A stretch of DNA of 64,000 bases, from positions 1 to 64,000 of the forward strand of contig CAMAXI010000010.1 in assembly GCA_945862165.1 (NCBI GenBank), read 5' to 3'. Below the pieces are notes generated by a model. That model was not told the origin of the DNA. It worked only from the letters and a program-made list of their open reading frames with translations, and did not search any database. This document shows positions 9,001 through 16,235 of the stretch, in pieces. The stretch's first letter is position 1, and each line of letters begins with the position of its first letter. Source of the stretch: Chryseobacterium gleum (lineage in GTDB: Bacteria; Bacteroidota; Bacteroidia; Flavobacteriales_D; Crocinitomicaceae). The translations under genes and the position numbers were made by a program.

Positions 9001-9157
9001 CAGCTTTATTCGTAAAAGTCATTGCCATTACATGACTAAAACTCTTTTCCGTTACGTGCGACAAAATGAGTTTCAAGTATTTTTGAACGAGACTATATGT
9101 TTTTCCACTTCCAGCAGAGGCGTTTAAAACTTCAAGGGGTTTGAAAGATTCAGACAT
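6020..9157 (-). CDS. UvrD/AddA-family helicase-nuclease (RecB-like)
   Basis: A 1045-aa superfamily 1A DNA helicase fused to a C-terminal nuclease, for double-strand break end processing. Helicase motifs in order are NASAGSGKTYSL (Walker A, about residues 11-22), MTFTNKAAFEM (Ia), LLDEFQDTSRLQW (II), VGDAKQSIYRFKNG (III), SNYRSAQEIV (IV), MTGHKSKGLEFP (V) and CYVMMTRPVERL (VI). The last ~130 residues hold a PD-(D/E)XK RecB-type nuclease with GNQLHEAL, DKIIF and LDFKTG, followed by Q.SMYK. This resembles AddA of AddAB. An AddB-type partner would be expected, but none is in the window. The ATG lies about 12 nt from the terminator of the cargo gene upstream, with only a weak TAAATTTA element between, so transcription may be low or rely on read-through. 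Confidence 0.9.
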   Translation of the reverse strand: MSESFKPLEVLNASAGSGKTYSLVQKYLKLILSHVTEKSFSHVMAMTFTNKAAFEMKQRILDALDEISSVEIEVGKRREKGIMKIAQLSKELNVAEKEIVERAKTTLKQILHQFEDFHVMTIDKFNLRLIRSFSKELDLPIDSKIVLNEDEVLSEIIEKLMDSIDELGNNAIASLIINYSKEKLEDEETWNFQSQLRSFATILTNEKYFKQIEVLINNDYSKNAFVSLKTAIKTIEENISTLAKELYQVFESVDEKELPGGSTSGNAYRKLISTKLFAGDGFENGFFSEAMLRNIENGNKTKQFPETLKSKSLSFNTFFTQEIASYFLMKEAYKNFYNMALLQCISKELEGVRETDKILRISEFNKLISDLIRDENAPFIYERIGNRFKHFLLDEFQDTSRLQWQNIVPLLHESLANKYENLIVGDAKQSIYRFKNGLAEQFVALPALYNPENDPKTELLSNYFEALGVKNPLTSNYRSAQEIVKFNNLFFQEIQQYISSHHKDFYKDVYQDPKGSIGGYVEIISQEISEDIKEKTLIQLVKWVDELIEEGYDGGDICILGNTKKECNAWAIELSKKYKVVSDDSLLVNSDHYVKLAIAFLKWRTNPKGELEAKRFCELYFSCFSENEIESQNNYWKTYINKSNKTVTFFDSKHFIVDIFGSEENFYFKYDSLYMLLQSFFKILNINELSNTYLHHLSDMLHNFDVLFGPNLELFLEAYEKTGKNSAIQIPENKEAIKIMTGHKSKGLEFPIVLLPNLDFSLDSKKAKYLIEDNGYFLYSGLSVKSPIKSIANFTKQEKSQNFIDKLNLCYVMMTRPVERLYIGNLHQKGNFGATFHQTIQGLEPTIWSSDTSEVQFIFGEKSTKTEEHTTTKMDNFVPTNFSDRLWFPDISLNSNLLHQDADLSAARRYGNQLHEALALINTPDTIEVTLEYMYKEGKIEIEFLDRISKELTIILNHAPYQTLISGASKISNEQSIIIGPNETKRPDKIIFKEKETIVLDFKTGLSTKKNEKQISMYKKVLTEMNYTHVKGFLFYTGSLQLQEI

Positions 9158-9168
9158 AGTTTAAATTT

Positions 9169-9197
9169 AAAAGGCTGCTTCATAGAAACAGCCTTTT
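9169..9197 (-). terminator. Terminator after the 1598-aa cargo gene
   Basis: A 9-bp stem, AAAAGGCTG/CAGCCTTTT, with an 11-nt loop. On the minus strand it follows the stop codon of the 9202-13998 gene by only a few bases and ends in TTTT. It separates that gene from the helicase gene. Confidence 0.75.
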
Positions 9198-9201
9198 GTT
9201 A

Positions 9202-12200
9202 TTACTTAATTAAGTTCACATGACCTGTGAGATAATGTTCTTTCTCGGTCATTTTTTCTTTAAATTGTAGTTTCCACGTAAAGGTCTCATTGCCTAATAA
9301 TTTATTCCCGTAGGTACCATCCCATCCAATCGCTGGATTATTAGACTCGAAAACTAAAACTCCCCAACGATTATATATTAAGAAATGATAATTCTGCGCA
9401 TCAAATCCACTTGTAAAAATAGGTTGGAAGGTATTGTTTTTCTCATCGCCATTTGGTGTGAAGGTATTAGGAATATAATAGATTTGTTCATCATCAATCG
9501 TAATCGTTGTACTCGTGGAATCCCAACAATCTTGATTTACATACGCGTACAATTCCACCACATATTTACCTGGATCTGGCAAGCCATTACTTCCTTGACC
9601 AATAAACGTATGTTTTGGATTTACTAAATTAGAGACTGGACTTCCATCCCCAAAAATCCATTTATAATAAACTGCATTGTTTGATGAAGAGTTTACAAAC
9701 TGAACTTCCGGGTCAATCATACTAATATTTGTGACTTTCGGTGAAAATTGAGCGATTGGTCTTTCTTTAACATGAATGTAGTCCGTTTTCATCATCGTAT
9801 CCGAACAACCATTTAATGTAGATTTAAACGTAATCGTAAAATCACCCGCTTTTTTAAATGTATAGGAAGTATACCCTAAATCTTTCGAAACAGGTGAACC
9901 ATCGCCAAAATCCCACTCTACTAATTTATTTAAAGTCGTAGATTTATCGGTGAAAATAACTTTAAACGGATAACAACCAATTGTTTGGTTTGCAGTAAAA
10001 ATAGGTGTCGGAACGGGAATAACTTGCATACTTACAGAATTATTCAAGGAAATGGTTTTGGAACAACCATTTTTATCTGTCACTTTAGTTAGAATGAATG
10101 TCGAATCCACAATAATATCATTTGTAGTAAAGTCATAAGTAAGTACACTTGATCCTACTAATGAAGAATCTTGTCTAGCGACACCATCTAAAGTATAATC
10201 AAATATATATGGTGCAATCCCTTTATTTCCTAGAAATGTTACTGAAATCAATTGACTAGCACCAACACATAACATCGCTGGGTCTGGATTAATTGAAATA
10301 GAAGCATTCGGCGATTCGTTTACCAAAATTTTAACAGGTAAAGTAGAGTCTTTACACACACCTGTTGCTTTATCTGTCACCACTAATTTCACGAAATTAT
10401 TGTTCATCAAAAACTTTGTCTTTGGAATGGAAATAGTAGATGGTAAAGTCGTAACGTCAAAATCAGGACCAGAAACATCTGACCAATTAACACCATCCGA
10501 TGAAATTCTCCATTTAAAACTTGATGCTACAGAGTTTGGATCTAAATTACCAATAATATTTAGAGATGCTCCTTCACAAACAGCAATCGGTGCAGTTAAT
10601 GCCAACGGAATAGGTTTAACACAATTTTTATTTGTTATAGAAGACATTGCTGAATTAGAACATGCTAATTTAGCTCCAGAAATGTCTTGCGGTGTAATTT
10701 TTATATGCGCTGTTTGACCTAAAGGAATATTGTTAAATGTAAATGTATTACCGTTTCCTCCTGTTGAATTAATTACAGTTCCTGCAGGAACCCATATGGA
10801 TGGAGGAGTTATAGAAACTAATCTAGCAGTATCTATCCCAAATTTACTTGCAGTTGGAATATCATTCCACGTAAATGTTGTAGCATTTGAAGTAACAGGT
10901 GTAGAAGTAATTACTACAGGAATGATGCTATCGTTAATAGTTACTTTAATCTCAGCATATGGTCTACAATTCACATCACTTGGAACAGGATCTAAAATTG
11001 CATAAACATAATAATCACCAGCAATCGAAACAGGGAAAGAACCAACGGAACCTAATGGAGGTAAATCAATCGTCGCAGTTCCAGCAGAAGCTGTAAGTTT
11101 GTTTGATATTGCTGCGCCCTTCGAACCAATTCCACTATAGATAGCTGCAGCATCTGCAGGTTTAAAAATAGCAGGATAAACCACAAAATAAATACCATTT
11201 GCTGCCGTTTCAGAAGTAGAAACAGTGAAAGGAGCTGGGTCAGATCCTTGACAAAGAATTTGAGCAGGCGATGGATTCGAAATGGTTTTACATCCAGGAA
11301 TAGTTACCGTAACTTGAATCGTATCATCACAACCTTTACTATCTGTGTAAATAATATTCGTATTTCCCGAAGCAACACCTGTTAGGGTAGCAGATTGTCC
11401 AGCACCAACAATAGTTCCATTAGCAATAGAGGTAGAAACCCAAGCATTTGAAGAAGCCGCAGTTCCAGAACCACCTGCAACAGTTATCGCTGAACTTGCA
11501 GAAACCAAAATGGAAGTTGGATTAGCAGTAAGTGTTGGGTTGCCGTTGACAGTGACCGTTACAGTTTTGGAACAACCAGAATTATCTTTATAAGTAATAT
11601 CAGAGGTGCCTGCTATTTTACCTACAACTGTTCTAGATTGACCAGTACCAGAAATTACAACATTAGTATTAGATACTGCCCAAGGGTTGGTCGTTGCGCT
11701 TGTTCCTGAACCTGTTAAAGTTACTTGATCACCAACACACATTACGAGTGTCCCATTAACAGTTGGAACAGTACATGGACAAAAATATTTACCTGTAACT
11801 TGTTTTGTACAACCAACACCATCCGTAATCGAAAGTGTAAATTGATCACCAGAATTTAAACCAGAAAGATATACAGAACCACCACTCGTAGCTAATGTAC
11901 TCGCATCAAGCGTACCTTTGTTCGTAGTAATTGTATATTTAGAACCAGCAACAAACTCTGGAGAACCACCTGAAATGCTTAATTTAAATTTTGAATTTGT
12001 ACAATCAGTTGCTGTATCTATTTTTATATCATTCAAATAGGTGACCTTATAAGATTCATTTTGATAATCCATGTGATAACATGTAGGATCATACCCACCA
12101 GCATTCGAGGTAGCGATTGGTACCCACCAAATAGTATTGTTTGTATAACTTAAACTTTGAGTTTTTAAGAAAGCTAATACAGGACTATTATTGCCTGTTG

Positions 12201-13998
12201 AAGTTTCGGAAAGTGCATTTAGAGTTTCTGCATAAAATCCAGTATAACAAACGTCTGTTGAAGGATCATTTTTTGTAGGTGCACATTTGTAAATTGCATA
12301 ATCAGTACTGGGATTAGCGCCTGTAGTAGTTATTTTTATATTATCTGAATTACATAATATATATTCTCTAGTAACAGGATTTTTAGATGCTGTAGGTGTA
12401 GCATTGTTAATCGTCACAGTATGAGTACCATTTGTTGCAGGACAGATAGTTCCAACGTTATAATAGCCTATTCCATGAAGTTCAACAGTACTACACAACA
12501 TATAAGGATCTGTTTTCATTTTAAAACAGAAGGTATAGTCCCCAGGAGGGATATTATCCCATTCAGGATTAAAACCACTTGAAACAGGAGGTTGTTGAGA
12601 ATTTGTTCTCGTAGGTAATTTTACAGCACCACAACCAACTGGTCGTAATTCATAAGTTACAATTTGGTCTGCAGGTTTTCCACATCCGCTTGGAGCTAGG
12701 GTAGTTCTCATTTTAAATCCTAAAGTTGTAGACCCTTGAGGTACAGTAACAGGCATACAAATGGTTGCTGTCTCATCTGGAACGAGTAACAAACCTCCAT
12801 ATTGATCACCTGCACTAGCTAATGCTGTAGAAATATCTGTTCTTGCTTTTGTTAATGTAGTAGCAGTAATTGAAGTAGCAGTACATATAGCGGTAGAACA
12901 ACTTGCACAGGAAGGTGGCGGTGTATAATTTATTTGTATTGGAGTACCTGTCTTAAAACAATTATCTCCATTTATGTCGATTCCAATATTAATATCCCCT
13001 GTTTTGCAACTAGCAGAAGATTTACTTGGTGAACATGCATCATCAAAAGTTATTGGCACCATCCAAAAAGTAGTAATACCTCCAAGTTGAACACCACCTG
13101 AATTTGTAGCAGTACCATCATTAATATCTGTATAGGAAGAACTGTAATGAAATCCACCAAAACATGGTTGTGTAGTAGCAGAGTAACTCTTTTTATCTGT
13201 CAAATCTATCGTTGATGGATCACACGTAAAAACAGCAAATCCAACGCCAGCAGCATCCGATCCTGACTTAGGTGGTAGAACAAAATCATTATTTGATGTT
13301 AAATCTAACTTATCTCCAGAAGCTAAATCAAATAAATTGCCAGCTACTGGGGTACCATTCACTTTTCCATTAAAAGTTCCTGGATTTGCTGAACAATTAT
13401 TAGGAGCAGGAGGATAAGTAGATAAAGATACGCTTGGAACAGAACAATCATTACTTAGATTCATTGTTATCACCAATGTATAGGTAGCGTTGGGTGTTAA
13501 TTTAGTCCATTCAGGATTAAATGTTGAGCTCAAATTTGTATTTTTCAACTTCGTATCGTAAGGAATACTTACAGTGCCAGCACAAGCATTTGCCGGTAAA
13601 AACAATTTACAATCTCTACTTGCACGTATAGTACCGCCACATGCTAGTAATTGAGACCCTGTCATGGAAGAGCCATCTGGAAACAAACAAGTTTTCGATG
13701 GATCATCAAATACAGATGGAGATGGACAATCATGAACTACAGACATAATAACACCAAGCGTACCATCAGCAGAAGCTGTTACTGTATAATAAAAAGTTAC
13801 TAAAGTCCCAGAACCTTGTTTCACAGTAGGAATTTGCTTTAATGGAAGCCCTGTAGATCCAGCAGCACTCATCGCTGTACGCCAAGCTGTTGTATCTGCA
13901 TACTTGTTCACATCTGTATTTGGTGCTCCACAATTGCCTTCTTGCGCTTTCACACTAATAAAAGTCAATAAAACCAGCAATAAACTTATATATTTCAT
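9202..13998 (-). CDS. Giant secreted protein with PKD domains and T9SS type-B C-terminal domain
   Basis: A 1598-aa exported protein. MKYISLLLVLLTFISVKAQ is a clear Sec signal peptide. The body is Ser/Thr/Asn-rich with many Cys pairs (CSTAIC, CSKTV) and at least two tandem Ig-like units of ~85 aa in the middle (compare GTGQSRTVVG with GAGQSATLTG). Two PKD domains follow (about residues 1325-1500) with WDFGDGSPVS and WIFGDGSPVS. The last ~90 residues start at YIPNTFTPNGDEKNN and contain YNRWGVLVFES and GWDGTYG, the gliding-motility-associated (CHU_C) domain that directs cargo through T9SS to the cell surface. An adhesin or surface-layer role is inferred. It is monocistronic, with a promoter upstream and a terminator downstream. 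The track ORFs on the other strand inside it are shadows. Confidence 0.92.
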   Translation of the reverse strand: MKYISLLLVLLTFISVKAQEGNCGAPNTDVNKYADTTAWRTAMSAAGSTGLPLKQIPTVKQGSGTLVTFYYTVTASADGTLGVIMSVVHDCPSPSVFDDPSKTCLFPDGSSMTGSQLLACGGTIRASRDCKLFLPANACAGTVSIPYDTKLKNTNLSSTFNPEWTKLTPNATYTLVITMNLSNDCSVPSVSLSTYPPAPNNCSANPGTFNGKVNGTPVAGNLFDLASGDKLDLTSNNDFVLPPKSGSDAAGVGFAVFTCDPSTIDLTDKKSYSATTQPCFGGFHYSSSYTDINDGTATNSGGVQLGGITTFWMVPITFDDACSPSKSSASCKTGDINIGIDINGDNCFKTGTPIQINYTPPPSCASCSTAICTATSITATTLTKARTDISTALASAGDQYGGLLLVPDETATICMPVTVPQGSTTLGFKMRTTLAPSGCGKPADQIVTYELRPVGCGAVKLPTRTNSQQPPVSSGFNPEWDNIPPGDYTFCFKMKTDPYMLCSTVELHGIGYYNVGTICPATNGTHTVTINNATPTASKNPVTREYILCNSDNIKITTTGANPSTDYAIYKCAPTKNDPSTDVCYTGFYAETLNALSETSTGNNSPVLAFLKTQSLSYTNNTIWWVPIATSNAGGYDPTCYHMDYQNESYKVTYLNDIKIDTATDCTNSKFKLSISGGSPEFVAGSKYTITTNKGTLDASTLATSGGSVYLSGLNSGDQFTLSITDGVGCTKQVTGKYFCPCTVPTVNGTLVMCVGDQVTLTGSGTSATTNPWAVSNTNVVISGTGQSRTVVGKIAGTSDITYKDNSGCSKTVTVTVNGNPTLTANPTSILVSASSAITVAGGSGTAASSNAWVSTSIANGTIVGAGQSATLTGVASGNTNIIYTDSKGCDDTIQVTVTIPGCKTISNPSPAQILCQGSDPAPFTVSTSETAANGIYFVVYPAIFKPADAAAIYSGIGSKGAAISNKLTASAGTATIDLPPLGSVGSFPVSIAGDYYVYAILDPVPSDVNCRPYAEIKVTINDSIIPVVITSTPVTSNATTFTWNDIPTASKFGIDTARLVSITPPSIWVPAGTVINSTGGNGNTFTFNNIPLGQTAHIKITPQDISGAKLACSNSAMSSITNKNCVKPIPLALTAPIAVCEGASLNIIGNLDPNSVASSFKWRISSDGVNWSDVSGPDFDVTTLPSTISIPKTKFLMNNNFVKLVVTDKATGVCKDSTLPVKILVNESPNASISINPDPAMLCVGASQLISVTFLGNKGIAPYIFDYTLDGVARQDSSLVGSSVLTYDFTTNDIIVDSTFILTKVTDKNGCSKTISLNNSVSMQVIPVPTPIFTANQTIGCYPFKVIFTDKSTTLNKLVEWDFGDGSPVSKDLGYTSYTFKKAGDFTITFKSTLNGCSDTMMKTDYIHVKERPIAQFSPKVTNISMIDPEVQFVNSSSNNAVYYKWIFGDGSPVSNLVNPKHTFIGQGSNGLPDPGKYVVELYAYVNQDCWDSTSTTITIDDEQIYYIPNTFTPNGDEKNNTFQPIFTSGFDAQNYHFLIYNRWGVLVFESNNPAIGWDGTYGNKLLGNETFTWKLQFKEKMTEKEHYLTGHVNLIK

Positions 13999-14027
13999 AG
14001 GATAGGATTGAATAAATTATTGTTTAC

Positions 14028-14050
14028 ATTAGAGACTTAAAAACTCTAAT
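14028..14050 (-). other. 5'-leader hairpin of the giant cargo gene
   Basis: A 7-bp inverted repeat, ATTAGAG/CTCTAAT, with a 9-nt A-rich loop lies between the promoter element (14059-14066) and the ATG (13998). The stem would form within the first bases of the transcript. A role in protecting the mRNA 5' end is a guess. Confidence 0.45.
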
Positions 14051-14058
14051 AAGGTTGC

Positions 14059-14066
14059 CAAATTTA
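14059..14066 (-). promoter_or_regulatory. Promoter -7 element of the giant cargo gene
   Basis: TAAATTTG on the minus strand fits TAnnTTTG and leaves a leader of about 60 nt, longer than the 15-20 nt typical of other genes here. No convincing -33 TTG is seen. Confidence 0.5.
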
Positions 14067-14094
14067 CCAAAAAAAATTAAAGAATTACGTAATA

Positions 14095-15150
14095 TCACAT
14101 ACCCAAATGTAGATAGCCATTTTTGATGTATAAGTTTGTCGCTGAATTGTTTTCATATAATCCACCTGTACCTAAACCTTGTGGTAATGAATTATCAAAA
14201 GTAGACGCGAATTGAGCAAGGCAATTTAAACCCACATTCGATTCTAGAGCAGATGTCATCCACCACGGAATATTATTCTTCATTGCAAGTTCAATCCATT
14301 CCGAAGTTCCTAAAATACCTCCATGTAAACTCGGTTTTAATATAATATACTGAGGTTGAATAGTTTCCAATAAAGCTGATTTTTGCGCGCTTCCAACAAC
14401 CCCTATTAATTCTTCATCTAATGCAATTGGTAGTGGGGTTACTTGACAAATTTTAGCCATTTCATTCCATTGACCAGCTTTGATCGGTTGTTCTATCGAA
14501 TGCAACTGAAATTTAGACAATCTTTCTAATTTATCTAAAACATCTGAAGTAGAAAATGCACCATTCGCATCTACCCGAAGTTCAATATCGGATGCATTAT
14601 ATCTTTTACGTATCGAGGCTAAAACTTCCAATTCCGTTTCAAAATCTATTGCTCCAATCTTCAATTTTAAACAGGAGAAACCTGCCTGTAATTTATCTTC
14701 TATTTGCTGCAACATAAATTCTTTAGAACCCATCCAGATCAATCCATTAATCGGAATACCTTCTTCCCCTCTTGTAAAAGGTGTATCAAAAAATAGTTTT
14801 TCGTTTTGACTTTTCATTCCTAATAACGCGGTTTCTAGACCAAATAAAATGGATGGATATGGCTCTAATTCGGAGAGATTTTCAATGTAATAATTTATAT
14901 TAACGCAGATTTCATTTAATTTATTCTCGTATTTCTCAAAACTATCGAAATCAGGAGATAATCCAGGAATAACAGAACATTCGCCAAGTGACTCTTCGAC
15001 AGGCTCAGAGTAACAATTTACGGGATAGGTATTGTTTAACTTAAAAAGTGAAATAAACCAAGCATGTTTTTCAGTCAGTACACCACGTGAAGTTCCGCTA
15101 GGCTGTTTGAACAGGAAAGTTTGTTTTTCGAAGGAGGCTTTGTAGGACAT
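14095..15150 (-). CDS. menC: o-Succinylbenzoate synthase, with an in-frame palindromic insertion
   Basis: Dehydrates SHCHC to o-succinylbenzoate in menaquinone biosynthesis; an enolase-superfamily enzyme. The N-terminal capping domain has PSGTSRGVLTEK. The barrel carries KLKIG (catalytic Lys), RVDANGA (metal Asp), SIEQP (metal Glu), ALDEE (metal Asp) and ILKPSL (catalytic Lys). All acid/base and metal residues are present, so it should be active. The unusual part is residues ~46-54, YSEPVEES(L), just before GECSVIPGLS. This is the translation of a 27-bp REP-like palindrome (14988-15014) inserted without shifting the frame. menA lies upstream on the same strand, 56 nt away across an iterated AGATTR tract. 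Confidence 0.93.
   Translation of the reverse strand: MSYKASFEKQTFLFKQPSGTSRGVLTEKHAWFISLFKLNNTYPVNCYSEPVEESLGECSVIPGLSPDFDSFEKYENKLNEICVNINYYIENLSELEPYPSILFGLETALLGMKSQNEKLFFDTPFTRGEEGIPINGLIWMGSKEFMLQQIEDKLQAGFSCLKLKIGAIDFETELEVLASIRKRYNASDIELRVDANGAFSTSDVLDKLERLSKFQLHSIEQPIKAGQWNEMAKICQVTPLPIALDEELIGVVGSAQKSALLETIQPQYIILKPSLHGGILGTSEWIELAMKNNIPWWMTSALESNVGLNCLAQFASTFDNSLPQGLGTGGLYENNSATNLYIKNGYLHLGM
14988..15014. repeat. REP-like palindrome inside menC
   Basis: A 27-bp imperfect palindrome with core CTCTGAGCCTGTCGAAGAG on the minus strand, outer arms GTtAC/GTcAC and a central CCTG. I know this core as a short dispersed repeat in many unrelated bacterial genomes. Here it occupies exactly nine codons of menC. 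I noticed no second copy in the window. Confidence 0.75.
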
Positions 15151-15151
15151 T

Positions 15152-15195
15152 AGATTAAAGATTGTCAGATTACAAATTAACAGATTGATCGATTC
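15152..15195. repeat. Iterated AGATTR tract between menA and menC
   Basis: Six hexamers of the form AGATTA, AGATTG, AGATTA, AAATTA, AGATTG, CGATTC follow one another at 7-8 nt spacing. The tract fills most of the 56-bp menA-menC gap. No function is apparent. It resembles degenerate slippage-derived repeats rather than a defined binding site. Confidence 0.5.
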
Positions 15196-15206
15196 GAATA
15201 TTGGAA

Positions 15207-16103
15207 TTAGTGGATGAATGAGAATATTGCGTAAAGTATTGAAATTCCGAAAGTTGTTAGTGCAACTTTTTTTAATTCTGGATCAAAATCTTTCTCTTCC
15301 TGTGTAGCAATTACTTTTTTCAGATGTGCGCTCAAGAGACCAACTGGTAACAAGAATACATACTGATAATAACCAAAGTGACTAATCGAAAAAATTAAAG
15401 CCGCGATAGCTATAAAAACTAAAAACAAATGATATTTCTTTGCCCGCTCCTTTCCTATTTTAACAACAATGGTATTTTTACCCGCATTTGCATCGTTAAT
15501 TCGATCACGCATATTGTTTAAATTAAGTACTGCAGTACTTAACATTCCTATAGTAATTGCAGGGAAAATAACTTCTACATTAAATTGTTTGGTATACAGC
15601 GTGTAACTACCAAGCACACTCACTAAACCAAAGAAAATAAACACAAACACATCCCCAAAGCCATGGTAACCGTAAGCACGTTTACCTACAGTATACATTA
15701 CCGCAGCAGCAATAGACAAAATCGCTAAAATACCATATGTCAAAACCATTTCTTGATGCATACCAACCGCACTAATTTTAATCAGAAATGCAGCGCAAAA
15801 CAAGGAAAGAATTGTAAAAACAATAACAGCTATTTTCATTTGCGATTGAGTTATCTCTCCAGACTGCACCGCACGCATAGGACCCACACGATGCTCATTA
15901 TCAGTCCCCTTTTGAGAATCACCTAAATCATTTGCAAGATTTGATAATACCTGAAAAAACAAGGTTGTCAATAATGCGAAAATAAAAATAGATAGATCCC
16001 AATACCCATTTTCCTTTGCTACAAATGAACCTAATATAATTCCGGATAATGATAACGGGAGCGTGCGTAAACGAAATGCACTTATCCAAGATTTAATTTT
16101 CAT
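15207..16103 (-). CDS. menA: 1,4-Dihydroxy-2-naphthoate polyprenyltransferase
   Basis: Attaches the polyprenyl tail to DHNA in the membrane, the penultimate step to menaquinone. It is a UbiA-superfamily protein of 298 aa with about eight or nine predicted membrane helices. The first Asp-rich prenyl-diphosphate/Mg motif is NLANDLGDSQKGTD, followed by HRVGPMRAVQSG; a second polar motif, NLNNMRDRINDANAGK, is in the middle. The track start (16148) adds 15 residues upstream of MKIKSWISAFRLRTLPLS. I use the ATG at 16103, because a canonical promoter (TTG-N20-TACATTTG) overlaps the extension. It is divergent from the nitronate monooxygenase gene and followed by menC. Confidence 0.93.
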   Translation of the reverse strand: MKIKSWISAFRLRTLPLSLSGIILGSFVAKENGYWDLSIFIFALLTTLFFQVLSNLANDLGDSQKGTDNEHRVGPMRAVQSGEITQSQMKIAVIVFTILSLFCAAFLIKISAVGMHQEMVLTYGILAILSIAAAVMYTVGKRAYGYHGFGDVFVFIFFGLVSVLGSYTLYTKQFNVEVIFPAITIGMLSTAVLNLNNMRDRINDANAGKNTIVVKIGKERAKKYHLFLVFIAIAALIFSISHFGYYQYVFLLPVGLLSAHLKKVIATQEEKDFDPELKKVALTTFGISILYAIFSFIH

Positions 16104-16119
16104 CGTACTTTTTTTTGCG

Positions 16120-16150
16120 CAAATGTACAAGTAATCGATGTTATACACAA
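16120..16150 (-). promoter_or_regulatory. menA promoter
   Basis: On the minus strand TTG (16148-16150), a 20-nt spacer and TACATTTG (16120-16127) lie 16 nt before the menA ATG. Both boxes and the spacing fit the Bacteroidota consensus. This is the clearest promoter in the window outside the rRNA leader. Confidence 0.8.
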
Positions 16151-16184
16151 TGTAGATCCCTAAAACTTATACCAAGCATAGGAG

Positions 16185-16212
16185 TTGATTTACGTTCTCT
16201 TTTGTATTTTCG
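16185..16212 (+). promoter_or_regulatory. Probable promoter of the nitronate monooxygenase gene
   Basis: TTG (16185-16187), a 17-nt spacer and TATTTTCG (16205-16212), one base off TAnnTTTG, precede the ATG at 16236. The TTG is the start codon used by the ORF track, which argues that the track start is not real. Confidence 0.45.
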
Positions 16213-16235
16213 TAGTCTGTTCACAAAATACAGGT

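Noticed and set aside
10400-11005. Two plus-strand ORFs (105 and 91 aa) inside the giant cargo gene
   Set aside because: They lie antisense to a continuous 1598-codon frame with signal peptide and sorting domain; there is no promoter or recognisable domain.
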